Source of the DNA: Allorhodopirellula solitaria
GTDB taxonomy: Bacteria; Planctomycetota; Planctomycetia; Pirellulales; Pirellulaceae
Length of the DNA: 64,000 nt
Reading direction: 5' to 3'
Assembly: GCF_007859855.1 (NCBI RefSeq)
Contig: NZ_SJPK01000004.1
Location: forward strand, 656,256 to 720,255
The notes under the pieces were generated by a model. That model searched no databases and was not told the DNA's origin. It was given only the letters and a program-made list of their open reading frames with translations. Below, piece by piece: positions 54,761 through 63,867 of the stretch (positions within the stretch are counted from its first letter, which is position 1; each line of letters starts with the position of its first letter). Made by a program: the position numbers and the translations under genes.

Positions 54761-54786
54761 GCGGCTGATAACCCGCCTGTCGCCGG
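54761..54786 (+). pseudogene. Decayed tRNA-Asn fragment at the right end of the island
   Basis: GCGGCTGATAACCCGCCTG then TCGCCGG aligns with the anticodon arm and start of the T arm of the intact tRNA-Asn (51623-51648), with a few substitutions and indels. It is followed, after about 26 bases, by the right copy of the 90-bp repeat, as in the intact locus. Confidence 0.65.
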
Positions 54787-54812
54787 CAAGCCAAACCAAA
54801 TTTGAGCAAAAT

Positions 54813-54902
54813 TTGAAATCGCGAAAGCTCTCGCAAACCAGTTAACGCCCGTTGGTCGCATGTCGGCCAGCGGGCGTCTTTCGTTTCTGCCCCGTTTTTC
54901 GC
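54813..54902 (+). repeat. Right copy of the 90-bp direct repeat (attR-like)
   Basis: Partner of 51673-51762. It shares the opening TTGAAATCGCGAAAGCTCTC and the closing CGTTTCTGCCCCGTTTTTCG; the stem-loop between has diverged. The truncated acyl-CoA dehydrogenase frame runs into this copy from the right. Confidence 0.85.
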
Positions 54903-56050
54903 AGTCGTTCGCCACATCCGATTGCCGCCGCGGACTGCATCAATCGCCAGTAGAGGAAATGCTCCTCAAAAAGATCGCCACCGTCCCCGTCCTCACCGAT
55001 CAAGTGCTCTGGGCCAACATACATTTGGTCGAATTTGAGTCCGCCAAAAGAATTCCCGGTCAGCCCATGCGCATACCGATCGACAATCTCCAAACCCGGG
55101 TGGTTGATCGGCAAAAGAAACGCAGTCTGCTTGCCAGGCCTACCGTTGGGAGCCTGCACGTACAGAACCACGTAAGTTGCTTGTCGCAAGCGGGCGTTCC
55201 AGAGCTTTGATCCTGTGAGCCTGAAGCCATTGCCATCCCTGGTTGCTCGACTCTGGATGTTCTTCGTGTGAGTGCCCGCTCCTTCTTCTGTGATGGCGAC
55301 GGCAAAGTAAGCGCGACCGGCAATCAGATCGTCTACGGCTGCTTTGGCAAAGTTGGATTCAAGATTGATAGCCGGTCTACCGTGAGCGCCACCAACAACA
55401 TCACGCAGGTTTAAGTTGTAACGCCCGGCGTGACGAAAGACCTCCAGCATTTGTTCGGCGGACCAGTCGCTGCCGCCTACCGATGTAGGCAGATCCAATC
55501 CGGGCAATCCAAATCTAGCACCGCGCCGTCGCCATTCTTTCGGCGAGGTAAGCTTCTTTTCATCCTGCAGCTCTTTCGCGAGCCGGTCAATTTCGGTCTT
55601 AATCTGCTCGACCGAGACCGTCGACGAATTGTTCCCATGGTCCCGCGCACCAACGATCTTGATCGTAAAGACGGTATTCAATTCATAGATCGGCTCGTTT
55701 TCGTCATTCCGCGATAAGTTGTCCAGGATGACGGTTCCCTTCGGAGCTGTATCGTCGCCCTTGAACTGAATTCCGTATTGGTAGTCTTTGAACGGACGGG
55801 TCGGATCGAGGACGCGAACCTGTTCACCTTCCAGAATTCTTAGCAAAACAAAGTGGCGGCCAAGCCAAACGCCGCTTGCCGTCGTGACCGTGTACGAAAG
55901 GATCTTCAACTCGCCTGGATTAAGCGAGAGGTCTGGTCCATTGGTTTGAGACCAATAAGGGCCGGTGGGATGCACACCTTCGACGAGTTCACCTACGCCC
56001 CTGGAAAGAACAAAGCAATCCAACTGCGACCAGTGAGTGCTCGGATGCAA
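54842..56050 (-). pseudogene. Acyl-CoA dehydrogenase-like gene truncated at the island boundary
   Basis: The central part (about residues 185-385 of the 402-codon frame) is an acyl-CoA dehydrogenase N-terminal and middle domain: FRHAGRYNLNLRDVVGGAHG, AVAITEEGAGTHTKNIQS, GFRLTGSKLWNAR. The family's C-terminal FAD- and substrate-binding helical domain is missing; instead the frame ends with about 20 residues translated from the attR-like repeat. The first 150 residues (LKILSYTVTTASGVWLGRHF, VRVLDPTRPFKDYQYGIQF) are an unrecognised beta-rich segment, so it may have been a fusion protein. The N terminus is also doubtful. Almost certainly non-functional. Confidence 0.72.
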
Positions 56051-56069
56051 CTACCGCCCACTCGCTTGG

Positions 56070-56330
56070 TCTTTCTTGCTTCAAGAGATTTCACAGGCAT
56101 TCTGTGCCGAGGCGGCCTTTAATCAAGCAGCCGACCATTTGGAACTGGTTCTCGGTGGCAAGTTCTCGGTCGACACGATGGAGCAGGTCAATCTCAGCAT
56201 GGGCGTCGACGCTGGCGAGTTCTTGGACCAGCTTCCTCAACCCGACCCACAGAAAGAAGCGGAGTTCCTCGTCGCCACGGCGGACTGCAAGGTGTGCCGT
56301 TGCTAAAAAAGGATGCCGCAAAATCCTGAG
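56070..56330 (+). pseudogene. ISKra4-like transposase fragment
   Basis: EISQAFCAEAAFNQAADHLE and VLGGKFSVDTMEQVNLSMG then EAEFLVATADCK resemble the N-terminal half of ISKra4-family transposases, where ADGKGVP would follow. Here one base seems lost at the TGCAAGGTGTG stretch near 56285, because the next frame reads GVPLLKKDAAK before a stop. Neither ends nor a complete transposase remain. Confidence 0.6.
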
Positions 56331-56386
56331 AAGAACTTTGTCTATCGCCATTGATCTGCTTCTTGTGATTTATCACGGGGAGGCGG

Positions 56387-56446
56387 TTGTCAGAAACGCT
56401 GCTGCCTGTAGAATACAGTTTGTTGACTAGCTGTAAGATACAGCTA
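56387..56446 (+). promoter_or_regulatory. Promoter and two operator-like palindromes before the MarR gene
   Basis: TTGTCA (56387-56392) and TAGAAT (56409-56414) with 16 bp between make a sigma70-like promoter. CTGTA GAA TACAG (56406-56418) overlaps the -10 box, and TAGCTGTA AGA TACAGCTA (56428-56446) follows; both share TGTA-N3-TACA. Placement suits repression by the MarR protein encoded 48 bases downstream. Confidence 0.68.
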
Positions 56447-56493
56447 CCAGGGTGTCTGGAACAGACATCTATCCCAGCAAAAGCGGCATCGCG

Positions 56494-56949
56494 ATGAATA
56501 GATCATTTGGTTCCGAGTCTTCGCCCGGGTTTGCGATCGGCCGCGTTGCCTACCTCATCCGCTCAGCGATGGCGGTGGTTCTCAAAAATGCCGGTTGGCC
56601 GTTTTCGCCCGAAGAAACGCAGACTTTAATCACGTTACTCGACAATGGCCAGCCGCTCAGCATGAACGAGCTTGCAACGCAGATGGTTCGCGACCCGACC
56701 ACGGTGAAGCGGCAGTTAGATCGTTTAGTTGAACAGAAACTCGTTAGGCGAAGCCAAAGCGACGAGGACGCTCGCGTGGTGATGGTTGGACTGACCCGCC
56801 AAGGCGAGGAAAAGCTTCGTGCGGTCACTCCCCTGCTCGACGACCTGCGAAGTTCAACCTTGACTAGTATCTCAAAGTCAGACTTAGACGCGACTCAAAA
56901 GGTTCTGCGAACAATGCAAGAGAACCTAACCAGACAGATCGTAACGTAA
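56494..56949 (+). CDS. MarR-family transcriptional regulator
   Basis: 151 residues from ATG 56494 (MNRSFGSESS); a GTG at 56452 would add 14 residues but lies between operator and gene. The winged helix is clear: MNELATQMVRDPTTVKRQLDRLVEQKLVRRSQSDEDARVVMVGLT, the recognition helix and wing of MarR proteins, which repress genes for efflux or detoxification until a phenolic or oxidised ligand binds. It precedes two quinone-reductase-type genes and an alkylsulfatase-like gene in the same direction and probably represses itself and them. Confidence 0.9.
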   Translation: MNRSFGSESSPGFAIGRVAYLIRSAMAVVLKNAGWPFSPEETQTLITLLDNGQPLSMNELATQMVRDPTTVKRQLDRLVEQKLVRRSQSDEDARVVMVGLTRQGEEKLRAVTPLLDDLRSSTLTSISKSDLDATQKVLRTMQENLTRQIVT

Positions 56950-57021
56950 TGATCGCCCCGCTAGCCGCGTGGTCAAAAATCATCAACTGCAACAAACTCT
57001 CTCTCCACGGAAGCATGAACG

Positions 57022-58011
57022 ATGAAAACGATGCAAATTAGATCTTACGGTGAAGACGCAAAGTTTGAAGTCGCCGAAGTTGAGAAACCGGAAGTCAAAG
57101 CAGGTCATGTTCTGGTGAAGATCGCTGCGTCGAGCGTTAACACGGTCGATACCATGATCCGCAAGATGGGTAACGAACTGCCGCTTTCACCCGAGGCGCC
57201 GGCAATTCTCGGGATGGATTTTGCCGGCACGGTGGAAGCCGTTGGCGGGGGCGTAAACGACTACGCCGGAGGCGATGAAGTCTACGGTTGTGCAGGCGGA
57301 CTTGCTGATCTGCCCGGTACGCTGGCCGACTACATCGTCGCCGACTGCGAATTGATCGCTAAAAAACCAAGCAACCTTTCGATGCGTGAAGCAGCCGCAC
57401 TGCCGCTGGTCGCGATCACGGCTTATGAAGGATTGCAGCGAGCCGGCATCATGCCAGACCAAAAAGTTTTGGTGCATGGTGGCTCCGGCGGCGTCGGCCA
57501 TGTCGCTGTACAACTTGCCAAGCACTGGGGTGCCAGGGTGTATTCCACTGGTGGAGGCGAACGGCAACTGGCATTGATTGAAAAACTTGGTGCGACACCA
57601 ATCAACTATAAAACGGAGTCGATCGAGCAGTATGTCAATGAGCATACCGATGGGGTCGGTTTCGATTTGGTATTCGACTCGGTCGGCGGGGCGAACTTAG
57701 CCAACTCGTTTGAGGCAGCAGCACTCAACGGCCAGGTTGCCACAACCGTCGCGATGGTGGAACTCGATCTGACAACGGCTCACTTCAAAGGACTCTCGCT
57801 GCACGTCGTTTTCATGCTGATTCCGATGTTGCACAACTTCCAACGCAAAGAGCACGCGAGAATACTCAGTGATCTGGCAACAATCGTTGAGTCCGGCGGG
57901 CTACAACCGGTGCTCGATGAATCCAAGTTCTTGCTTGAAGAAGCTGGCCAAGCGTACGCTCGGCTGGAAAGCGGAAAGGCGATGGGCAAAGTGGTTATTG
58001 ATAACTCGTAG
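57022..58011 (+). CDS. Zinc-independent quinone oxidoreductase (MDR superfamily)
   Basis: 329 residues. A GroES-like N-terminal domain (AGHVLVKIAASSVNTVD) is followed by a Rossmann fold with VLVHGGSGGVGHVAVQLAK. No zinc-ligand cysteines are seen, so it belongs with NADPH:quinone reductase rather than alcohol dehydrogenases. It reduces quinones or enones in the cytosol, a detoxifying role that fits control by MarR, whose gene ends 72 bp upstream. Confidence 0.88.
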   Translation: MKTMQIRSYGEDAKFEVAEVEKPEVKAGHVLVKIAASSVNTVDTMIRKMGNELPLSPEAPAILGMDFAGTVEAVGGGVNDYAGGDEVYGCAGGLADLPGTLADYIVADCELIAKKPSNLSMREAAALPLVAITAYEGLQRAGIMPDQKVLVHGGSGGVGHVAVQLAKHWGARVYSTGGGERQLALIEKLGATPINYKTESIEQYVNEHTDGVGFDLVFDSVGGANLANSFEAAALNGQVATTVAMVELDLTTAHFKGLSLHVVFMLIPMLHNFQRKEHARILSDLATIVESGGLQPVLDESKFLLEEAGQAYARLESGKAMGKVVIDNS

Positions 58012-58053
58012 CAGCCACCTTTCAGTGGTTGCCCACGCGCCTTTTCCTCTCAA

Positions 58054-58974
58054 GTGCCAGAAACGTTCGTGAATCGTCGCAATCCAAACAATTCAAGTGA
58101 ATCAATCGTGCAAGCAAGAGAAACCATCGGAATCACGGCCGCCAGCGGCCAGCTTGGATCGGCAATCGTCCGTGCGGCAGTTGATACTGTCGGCAAGGAA
58201 TACGTTGTTGGGCTGGCAAGAACGCCCCGCAAAGCCGAGTCGTTAGGTGTTGAAGTTCGCCCCGGCGATTATGCGTCGCGTCGTGACTTGGAGTCATCGT
58301 TGCAAGGCGTCGATCGCTTGCTTCTTGTCTCGGCCATGGACGCACCCGACAAACGGATAGGCCTGCATCGCAACGTCATCGAGGCCGCGAAGGCTGCGGG
58401 CGTCAGCAAGCTGGTCTACACCAGCATCCAAGGGGCGGAGGAGGGAACGGCATTTTCCCCAATCGTGCAAAGCAATCGGCAGACCGAACAGGATATTCGT
58501 GACAGCGGACTGTCTTGGACGATTGGTCGCAACGGAATTTACATCGAGCCAGACATTGAATACATCGACACTTATAAAGAGCGAGGCGAAATCGCCAACT
58601 GTGCCGGTGATGCGGAGTGTGGGTACACGGCTCGCACTGAACTAGCGTTCGCGTACATCCGCATGTTGACGGAGTCGAAACACGACGGCCAGACCTACAA
58701 CTTGCACGGTGAAGCGATCACACAGCAAGAGTTGGCCGGCCACCTGAACGACGCGTTCGGTACGAACCTGACTTATCGCACCATGACGGTCGCGGAATAT
58801 CGGGACGAGCGTATCACGGAGCTTGGCGAATTTCTCGGGAACATTATCGCGGGGATTTACGAGGGGATACGAAACGGAGCGGCAAACAACGCAAGCCACT
58901 ATGCACTCGCGGCAGGTCGTGAGCACATACGTTGGCCAGCTTTCTTCAAGCGATTGAAAACCGACGCAATCTGA
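58054..58974 (+). CDS. NmrA-like/QorB-type NAD(P)H quinone oxidoreductase (atypical SDR)
   Basis: 306 residues from the GTG at 58054; GTG codons at 58069 and 58108 are alternatives and no ribosome binding site settles it. IGITAASGQLGSAIVRAA is the nucleotide-binding start of the atypical SDR class, and LVYTSIQGAEEGTAF and the catalytic-region SNRQTEQDIRDSGLSWTIGR match QorB (YtfG). Likely reduces quinones with NADPH. It follows the MDR quinone reductase at 42 bp and probably shares its transcript. Confidence 0.85.
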   Translation: MPETFVNRRNPNNSSESIVQARETIGITAASGQLGSAIVRAAVDTVGKEYVVGLARTPRKAESLGVEVRPGDYASRRDLESSLQGVDRLLLVSAMDAPDKRIGLHRNVIEAAKAAGVSKLVYTSIQGAEEGTAFSPIVQSNRQTEQDIRDSGLSWTIGRNGIYIEPDIEYIDTYKERGEIANCAGDAECGYTARTELAFAYIRMLTESKHDGQTYNLHGEAITQQELAGHLNDAFGTNLTYRTMTVAEYRDERITELGEFLGNIIAGIYEGIRNGAANNASHYALAAGREHIRWPAFFKRLKTDAI

Positions 58975-59026
58975 CCTAAGCGAAGCAATCGGCATCCGAA
59001 TCCACACATCAATCGAGGTGACTCAA

Positions 59027-60391
59027 ATGAAGCGACTCTGGCTTTCCTATTTCTTTCTGTTTGTTGCGACTCCGCTACTGGCGCAGGATACCGATGCAGG
59101 GCGAACGTTGGCCGCTCAGGCCAAACAGTTCGAGCGGCAAGTCATCCAAGTCGCTGACAAAGTTCACGTGGCTGTCGGCTTCAGTCCCGCCAATGTTTCA
59201 ATGATCGAGGGCGATGACGGAGTGGTCATCATTGACACCGGAATGTCGATCGACGACGGCAATCAAATTTTAGCGGAATTTCGCAAGCTCACGAACAAGC
59301 CGGTCAAGGCGATCATCTTCACCCATTCGCACGGCGATCACACCGGAGGTGCGGCTGCGTTCTTCGGCGACGAGCGACCGAAGATTTGGGCGCACGCGAG
59401 TTTTGGTAGTGAAGCCCGTCCGTGGAAAGCCGGCGGACTGACGTTTCAGAAGGTTCGCGGTGCAAGACAAGCTGGTTTCAAACTGCCTCGTGATCAACGA
59501 ATCAACAACGGCGTGGCCCCTGTTCGGTATCCCAAGCGTGGTGGAGCGGTCTTCTCGGAGAAAAACTCAACCAACCCAACCCACTTCCTCGAAGGCGACC
59601 GGCAAACTATCGACGTTGGCGGAGCGGAGATCGAACTGGTTTCCGCGCCGGGCGAGACCAACGACGAACTGTTCGTTTGGTATCCGGCGGGAAAAGTCCT
59701 GTTCGCAGGCGACAACTTCTACCGATCATTTCCGAACTTGTATGCGATTCGTGGTACTCCCAATCGCAGCACCCGGCTGTGGGCCGAAAGCCTGGGCAAG
59801 ATGGCCGACACGAATGCTGCTGTCTTAGTCGGCGGTCACACGAACCCGATCGTCGGAGCCGATCAAGTCAAGCAAGTGCTGACCGACTACCGTGACGCCG
59901 TTGAATTTATCCACGACAAAACAATTGAAGGAATCAACAAGGGGCTGACTCCGGACGAGTTAGTTGAGTTCGTGCAGCTTCCGAAAGAGCTTGCCGAGAA
60001 AGACTATCTGCAACCGTTCTACGGGCATCCCGACTGGGGCGTACGCACTACCTTCCATTACTACTTGGGCTGGTTCGACGGCAATCCGTCCAACCTGTTT
60101 CCGCTGCCGCCCAAGGCAGAAGCGGAGCGAATGCTTGAGCTCGTTGGTGGAAGAGACAAATTGCTGCAATCTGCCGCTGACGCGCTCGCTGCCGATGACA
60201 ATCAATGGGCTGCCCAGCTTGCCGATCATCTATTGGCGATCGATGGGGACGACGCCGATGCCAAGCAAGTCAAAGCCGATGCGCTTACGAAGCTGGCTCG
60301 CAACATGGTCAATGCGACGGCACGAAACTACTATCTCACCGTCGCCCGTGAACTGCAGGAAGGCGCGGCCTTAATGTCAACTTCGAAGTAG
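59027..60391 (+). CDS. Exported metallo-beta-lactamase-fold alkylsulfatase-like hydrolase
   Basis: 454 residues from ATG 59027 (GAGGTG 6 bases upstream) with a signal peptide (LSYFFLFVATPLLAQD). FTHSHGDHTGG is the zinc-binding motif, APGETNDELFVW and LFAGDNFYRSFPNLYAIRGT fit linear alkylsulfatases (SdsA1/BDS1), and QPFYGHPDWGVRTTFHYYLGWFDGNP is the alkylsulfatase dimerisation domain. The C-terminal SCP-2-like domain of SdsA1 (about 120 residues) is absent, so the substrate may differ. It ends the MarR-associated gene group. Confidence 0.85.
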   Translation: MKRLWLSYFFLFVATPLLAQDTDAGRTLAAQAKQFERQVIQVADKVHVAVGFSPANVSMIEGDDGVVIIDTGMSIDDGNQILAEFRKLTNKPVKAIIFTHSHGDHTGGAAAFFGDERPKIWAHASFGSEARPWKAGGLTFQKVRGARQAGFKLPRDQRINNGVAPVRYPKRGGAVFSEKNSTNPTHFLEGDRQTIDVGGAEIELVSAPGETNDELFVWYPAGKVLFAGDNFYRSFPNLYAIRGTPNRSTRLWAESLGKMADTNAAVLVGGHTNPIVGADQVKQVLTDYRDAVEFIHDKTIEGINKGLTPDELVEFVQLPKELAEKDYLQPFYGHPDWGVRTTFHYYLGWFDGNPSNLFPLPPKAEAERMLELVGGRDKLLQSAADALAADDNQWAAQLADHLLAIDGDDADAKQVKADALTKLARNMVNATARNYYLTVARELQEGAALMSTSK

Positions 60392-60453
60392 AAGTAGTCG
60401 TTGACGCGGAAGACGGTGTGTACCGTCGATTCACCCAAGGCGTGGGCGGCAGG

Positions 60454-61559
60454 CTACTTCAACTGGCGCACATGCAGGTTGTCAAACTCGATCGACTGTC
60501 CGTTGACGGTAAAGCCAAATTTCGTTTTCGTGGGATGGGCGAATCCCGGTGAACGTCGATTGGTGACCATTTGGCCATCCAGAAAAGCCTTCATGATGTC
60601 GCCTCGAATGCGTACTCGTAGCGTGTGCCAAGCCGCGGGCTGGATGTCAATCGTGGCAGAGGACTGAGTTCGCGCTAGAAGCTTCCGAAGTGCTTCGGCC
60701 TGCATTGCTGGTAGGTTCTTGTTCTGCCGTTGCTTTCGGACTTCTAGATTCATGCTGCCTGTTTTGTCGTCGGAAATTCTCAGCGATTTTTGGAAGACTG
60801 AAACGCGGCAGACGTGTCCCGCATGAACGGATGGTTCGTTCGCATCATCGATGACAAGATTGAAACTCTTTCCACCATTGAAGCGAAAATCGAACTGGAT
60901 ATCAACGTCATCAAAGTCAAGCTCCGTACGGATCACAGCACCGTGGTCGTCTTTGGTTTGTTTGCCAACCAAGACACCATCGACGACCGTCCAAGAATCC
61001 TCGTGCCCGCGAGCGGTTGTGTATCTCGCCCCAGGTTCCGATCGGTTCTCGTAGTCGTCCTGAAAGGTCACCTTCCAGTTTTGGGCTTCACCGCTCGGTC
61101 TCGTTAATTTCGGTTCCGTTGATTTAGACGCGGCTTTGTTGGCAGTACCTTTCGCTGGTCTGGGAGGAATCTCCGATCCCGGTGCATCCTGCTCCGTTTC
61201 AAATAGATCGAATCGCGGCAGCACAGCCTTGAGCTTGTCTCGTTCTTCACGATGAGCCGGGGAAACGTCGTCCCAATTGGTGATTTCGGTGAAGCTGCCC
61301 ACGCTGTCTTCACCCAGCAACCTTCGGTGGCCATTTGATCCAGTACCGGTGTCTTTGCGCGAAAGGCAACATCGGTCGTGTCGCCTTTCTCCGGTTTGCT
61401 CCAGACAGAAGATCCGTAGATGGGCAGCTCGCGAGCGCTAATATCGTCGGCGTAGACCAAGATGATGTTGGGACGCTCGGCGGCAGGCAAGGCGATTGCA
61501 TAGGTCGTCGTAGCGAGAGCAACGAGGAACGCGTATTTGGGCAAGTTCATGCTTGTCAT
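60454..61559 (-). pseudogene. Sulfatase-DUF1080 fusion gene gutted by an internal deletion
   Basis: From ATG 61559 the product starts with a signal peptide and [20 protein letters not shown] of a type I sulfatase, then stops being a sulfatase after GCWVKTAWA. Shortly after, in another frame, [20 protein letters not shown] and then DUF1080 ([54 protein letters not shown]) continue to 60454. The formylglycine site and most of the catalytic domain, probably more than 300 codons, are missing. The ATG overlaps the preceding sulfatase's stop (ATGA), so the two were coupled. Confidence 0.8.
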
Positions 61560-63214
61560 TTTGATTTGTAATCCTCTTCGCTGTCGGCGGTGTAGCGAAG
61601 CACTTTGGGGGATCCCGTGCCACGTGCTTCGGTTAGCTTCTGTTTCCACGCCACCTTGAGCCGCTGCAAAGTCGCCGCGTGAATTGGATCGTCAATGACA
61701 TTCTGCAGCTCACCGGGATCGTCTTGAATGTCATACAACTCCTCGTAGACAGGTGGCTCGCCGGCGAGTGATGCCTCGGCGTAGTAGCGGTAGACGGCGA
61801 TGGCATCATCGTGTACGCCGTACAGCATCTTGTTTTGTGGAATACCAAGTTCCTTTGCGACGCGAATCTTCCAGGACGCCGGGAAGTTCTCGTTCTTGTA
61901 ATAACGAATGTACTTCCATCGTTAGTCCTGCACCGATTCAATTCGCGGATTGCCAAAGTGGGTAGACCACAGGTTCTCGGTAAAGATGTAATCATGAATC
62001 GGCTGATCGCTTCCTTCGATCAAGCCGCGAAGTGTCTTCCCTTGAAATGCTTCTGGCGGTTCGATTTCGGCGAAGTTCAAGAGTGTTGGTGCAATGTCAA
62101 TCGACTGCACGAGTTGATCGCTACGTCGTCCACGAGCGGTCTCGGGGACCAACGGGTTGTAAATGATCAACGGAACGTGCGTCGTTTGTTCATAACAGAA
62201 CGCTTTCCCGCCGAGACCTTGCTGTCCCGAATAGAGACCATGGTCGGACGTGAAGACGATGACGGTGTTTTGATCCAGCCGTTCAGCGGCCAGCTTTTCA
62301 CGGACTCGTCCCACCATGCGGTCGATCCCGGTCATCGCTTGCATTTGTCGTGTGATACGTTCGCGCGCTGTCGCCGGCGTGTCGACCCAGTTGTAGCCCG
62401 CCTGTCGATTCTCCACCTTCAATACGTCAGCCGGCAGTTTCGGATTCTCGATGTCAGCCTTGGCCACGTAGTTCTCGGGCAACGGCACCTCGATATCTCG
62501 ATACAACGTCTTGTAAATCTCGTCGTCGCTGTCACGCATCTGCATCGTGCTCGTGCCAGCACCATGAGGCAGGTTCAGACACACGCTCAGACAAAAGGGC
62601 TTGTCGCTGGGACGTAAATCGAGAAACCGCAACGCTCCCTCGAGCCGATGCTCGTTTGATAGAAAGTCGCCGATGCTTTCACCCACGATCTCTACCTGGG
62701 TGTCTCGTTTTGCAGTCTTGAAAATGTCATGGTGATCTTTGGGGTAAAACCGAATGTGGCCGTGACCGGCATAGAAGTAGTCGAAGGATGTCTCCATCAA
62801 ACCACTCTTGTAGCCACCGTTTCCGATCGGAGCGTGGTTTTTGCCCACGTACCCGGTGTAGTAGCCCGCCTCTCGCATCACGACTGGATACGACTGTGCC
62901 CAGGCTTCCGGAGAAACACTTGTCCCGGAATTGAAGTTAACCCCGTGCTTCCGCTCGAACTGGCTCAGCAAGATCGAGATGCGGCTGGGCGTGCAGATGG
63001 CACTCGTGATGTAAGCCCGATCGAAGAACACGCCATCGCGTGCGAGTTTGTCCAGGTTCGGCGTCTGCGCTGTTTCATTTCCGTCGCACCCCATCATGCC
63101 AAACGATTGATCGTCGGTCAGGATGAAGATGAAATTGGGGCGTTCCGCCGCATCTGCCGCCGTGTGGCACAGTAGAACGAGTAACGTTGCGGCAAAGGCT
63201 AGTTTCGATATCAA
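61556..63214 (-). pseudogene. Type I sulfatase gene with one in-frame TAA
   Basis: The frame starts at TTG 63214 with a signal peptide (KLAFAATLLVLLCHTAADA), then PNFIFILTDDQSFGMMGCDG and the active site AICTPSRISIL whose Cys would become formylglycine; VFTSDHGLYSGQQ follows. A TAA at 61922-61924 ends it after ESVQD, but the same frame runs on with RWKYIRYYKNENFPASWKIR, then YELYDIQDDPGELQNVIDDP-like C-terminal sulfatase sequence, to a TGA at 61556. Only one base need differ (for example AAA to TAA). Full length would be 552 codons. Active-site residues precede the stop, but the C-terminal subdomain would be lost. Confidence 0.88.
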
Positions 63215-63366
63215 ATTTCAGTCTCCGGTACAGTGCGTTGGCGGCTGTTGTGAATTTCTAAATACTCGTCACGCATTTGCTCAATCTGCTGGGCACGCGA
63301 TGGATCGTCGATCTTGTTTCCGGCCGGCTTCTCGGTTGGATTGTCATTGAGGGTTCTTCTCGGAAT
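63211..63366 (-). pseudogene. 3' remnant of a third sulfatase gene
   Basis: On the minus strand about 50 codons read LNDNPTEKPAGNKIDDPSRA then QQIEQMRDEYLEIHNSRQR, the tail of sulfatases (the DP-E-N-D-P region). It ends with TGA overlapping the TTG start of the next sulfatase (TTGA). A TAA cuts the frame at 63369, so everything upstream is gone. It shows that a longer, coupled sulfatase operon once existed. Confidence 0.6.
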
Positions 63367-63867
63367 TTAGTGGCATGGAAGTCGCGGTCGGACCGATCGA
63401 TTCTCGGATCCTACGTGGTGGATTTTCCAGGCATGGGCTCCTGCGCTGAGTAATTTTGCATTTCAGGGACGACTCCGATACATTTGTAGATGCCGGAGAA
63501 AACGGGGTTCATCCGACGGAAGCGTGCGCAGAGCCCAGCGGAAGGTTTTTTGAGTACTGTCATATCCAGAACGAAAATTTGCAGTGCGTGCGTACGCTCA
63601 GCGGCACCACCAGTAGGGTAGCTTTTTCGACACTCAAAGTCCACTGTTTGTCGGCCAGCCAGCACGGCTCGGTTAGCTTTGGTGGTTCAGTCTCGCCACC
63701 CTGGTAGATATCCGAAGCTCTGAGAGCCCCACACTGTCTCATCCGGCGTTTGAACCGCTAACAGAGCATCTCACTCGAGCACGGGCTTGCTCAGCAGAGC
63801 TACGCTCCACCGATACCCTCGGCATGCGACGACGTTGTTAGTGTGCTTGGCAGCACGACAATTCAGC
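63367..63867. other. Region without supported gene
   Basis: About 500 bases past the sulfatase remnant. A minus-strand frame of 84 codons (63411-63665) with the peptide RFRRMNPVFSGIYKCIGVVP might be debris of a mobile element, but I recognise no family. Confidence 0.4.

Larger units (their letters stand above)
51596..54902. mobile_element. Small tRNA-Asn-linked genomic island (probable)
   Basis: Bounded on the left by intact tRNA-Asn plus a 90-bp downstream sequence and on the right by a decayed tRNA-Asn fragment plus a second copy of that sequence. Cargo: an interrupted nucleotidyltransferase, a DUF1186/SEC-C protein, a serine-recombinase remnant and a damaged PIN toxin with antitoxin fragment. 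This arrangement is what integration at a tRNA 3' end leaves. The recombinase remnant is of the serine type, not the tyrosine integrase usually found at tRNAs, and no complete integrase survives, so the element is presumably immobile. Confidence 0.62.

Noticed and set aside
56104..56430. Frame overlapping the transposase fragment and marR promoter
   Set aside because: It is an alternate frame of the ISKra4-like remnant and would cover the promoter and operator palindromes.
63411..63665. 84-codon minus-strand frame with a RFRRMNPVFSG segment
   Set aside because: Could be mobile-element debris, but nothing diagnostic is visible; left as part of an unassigned region.
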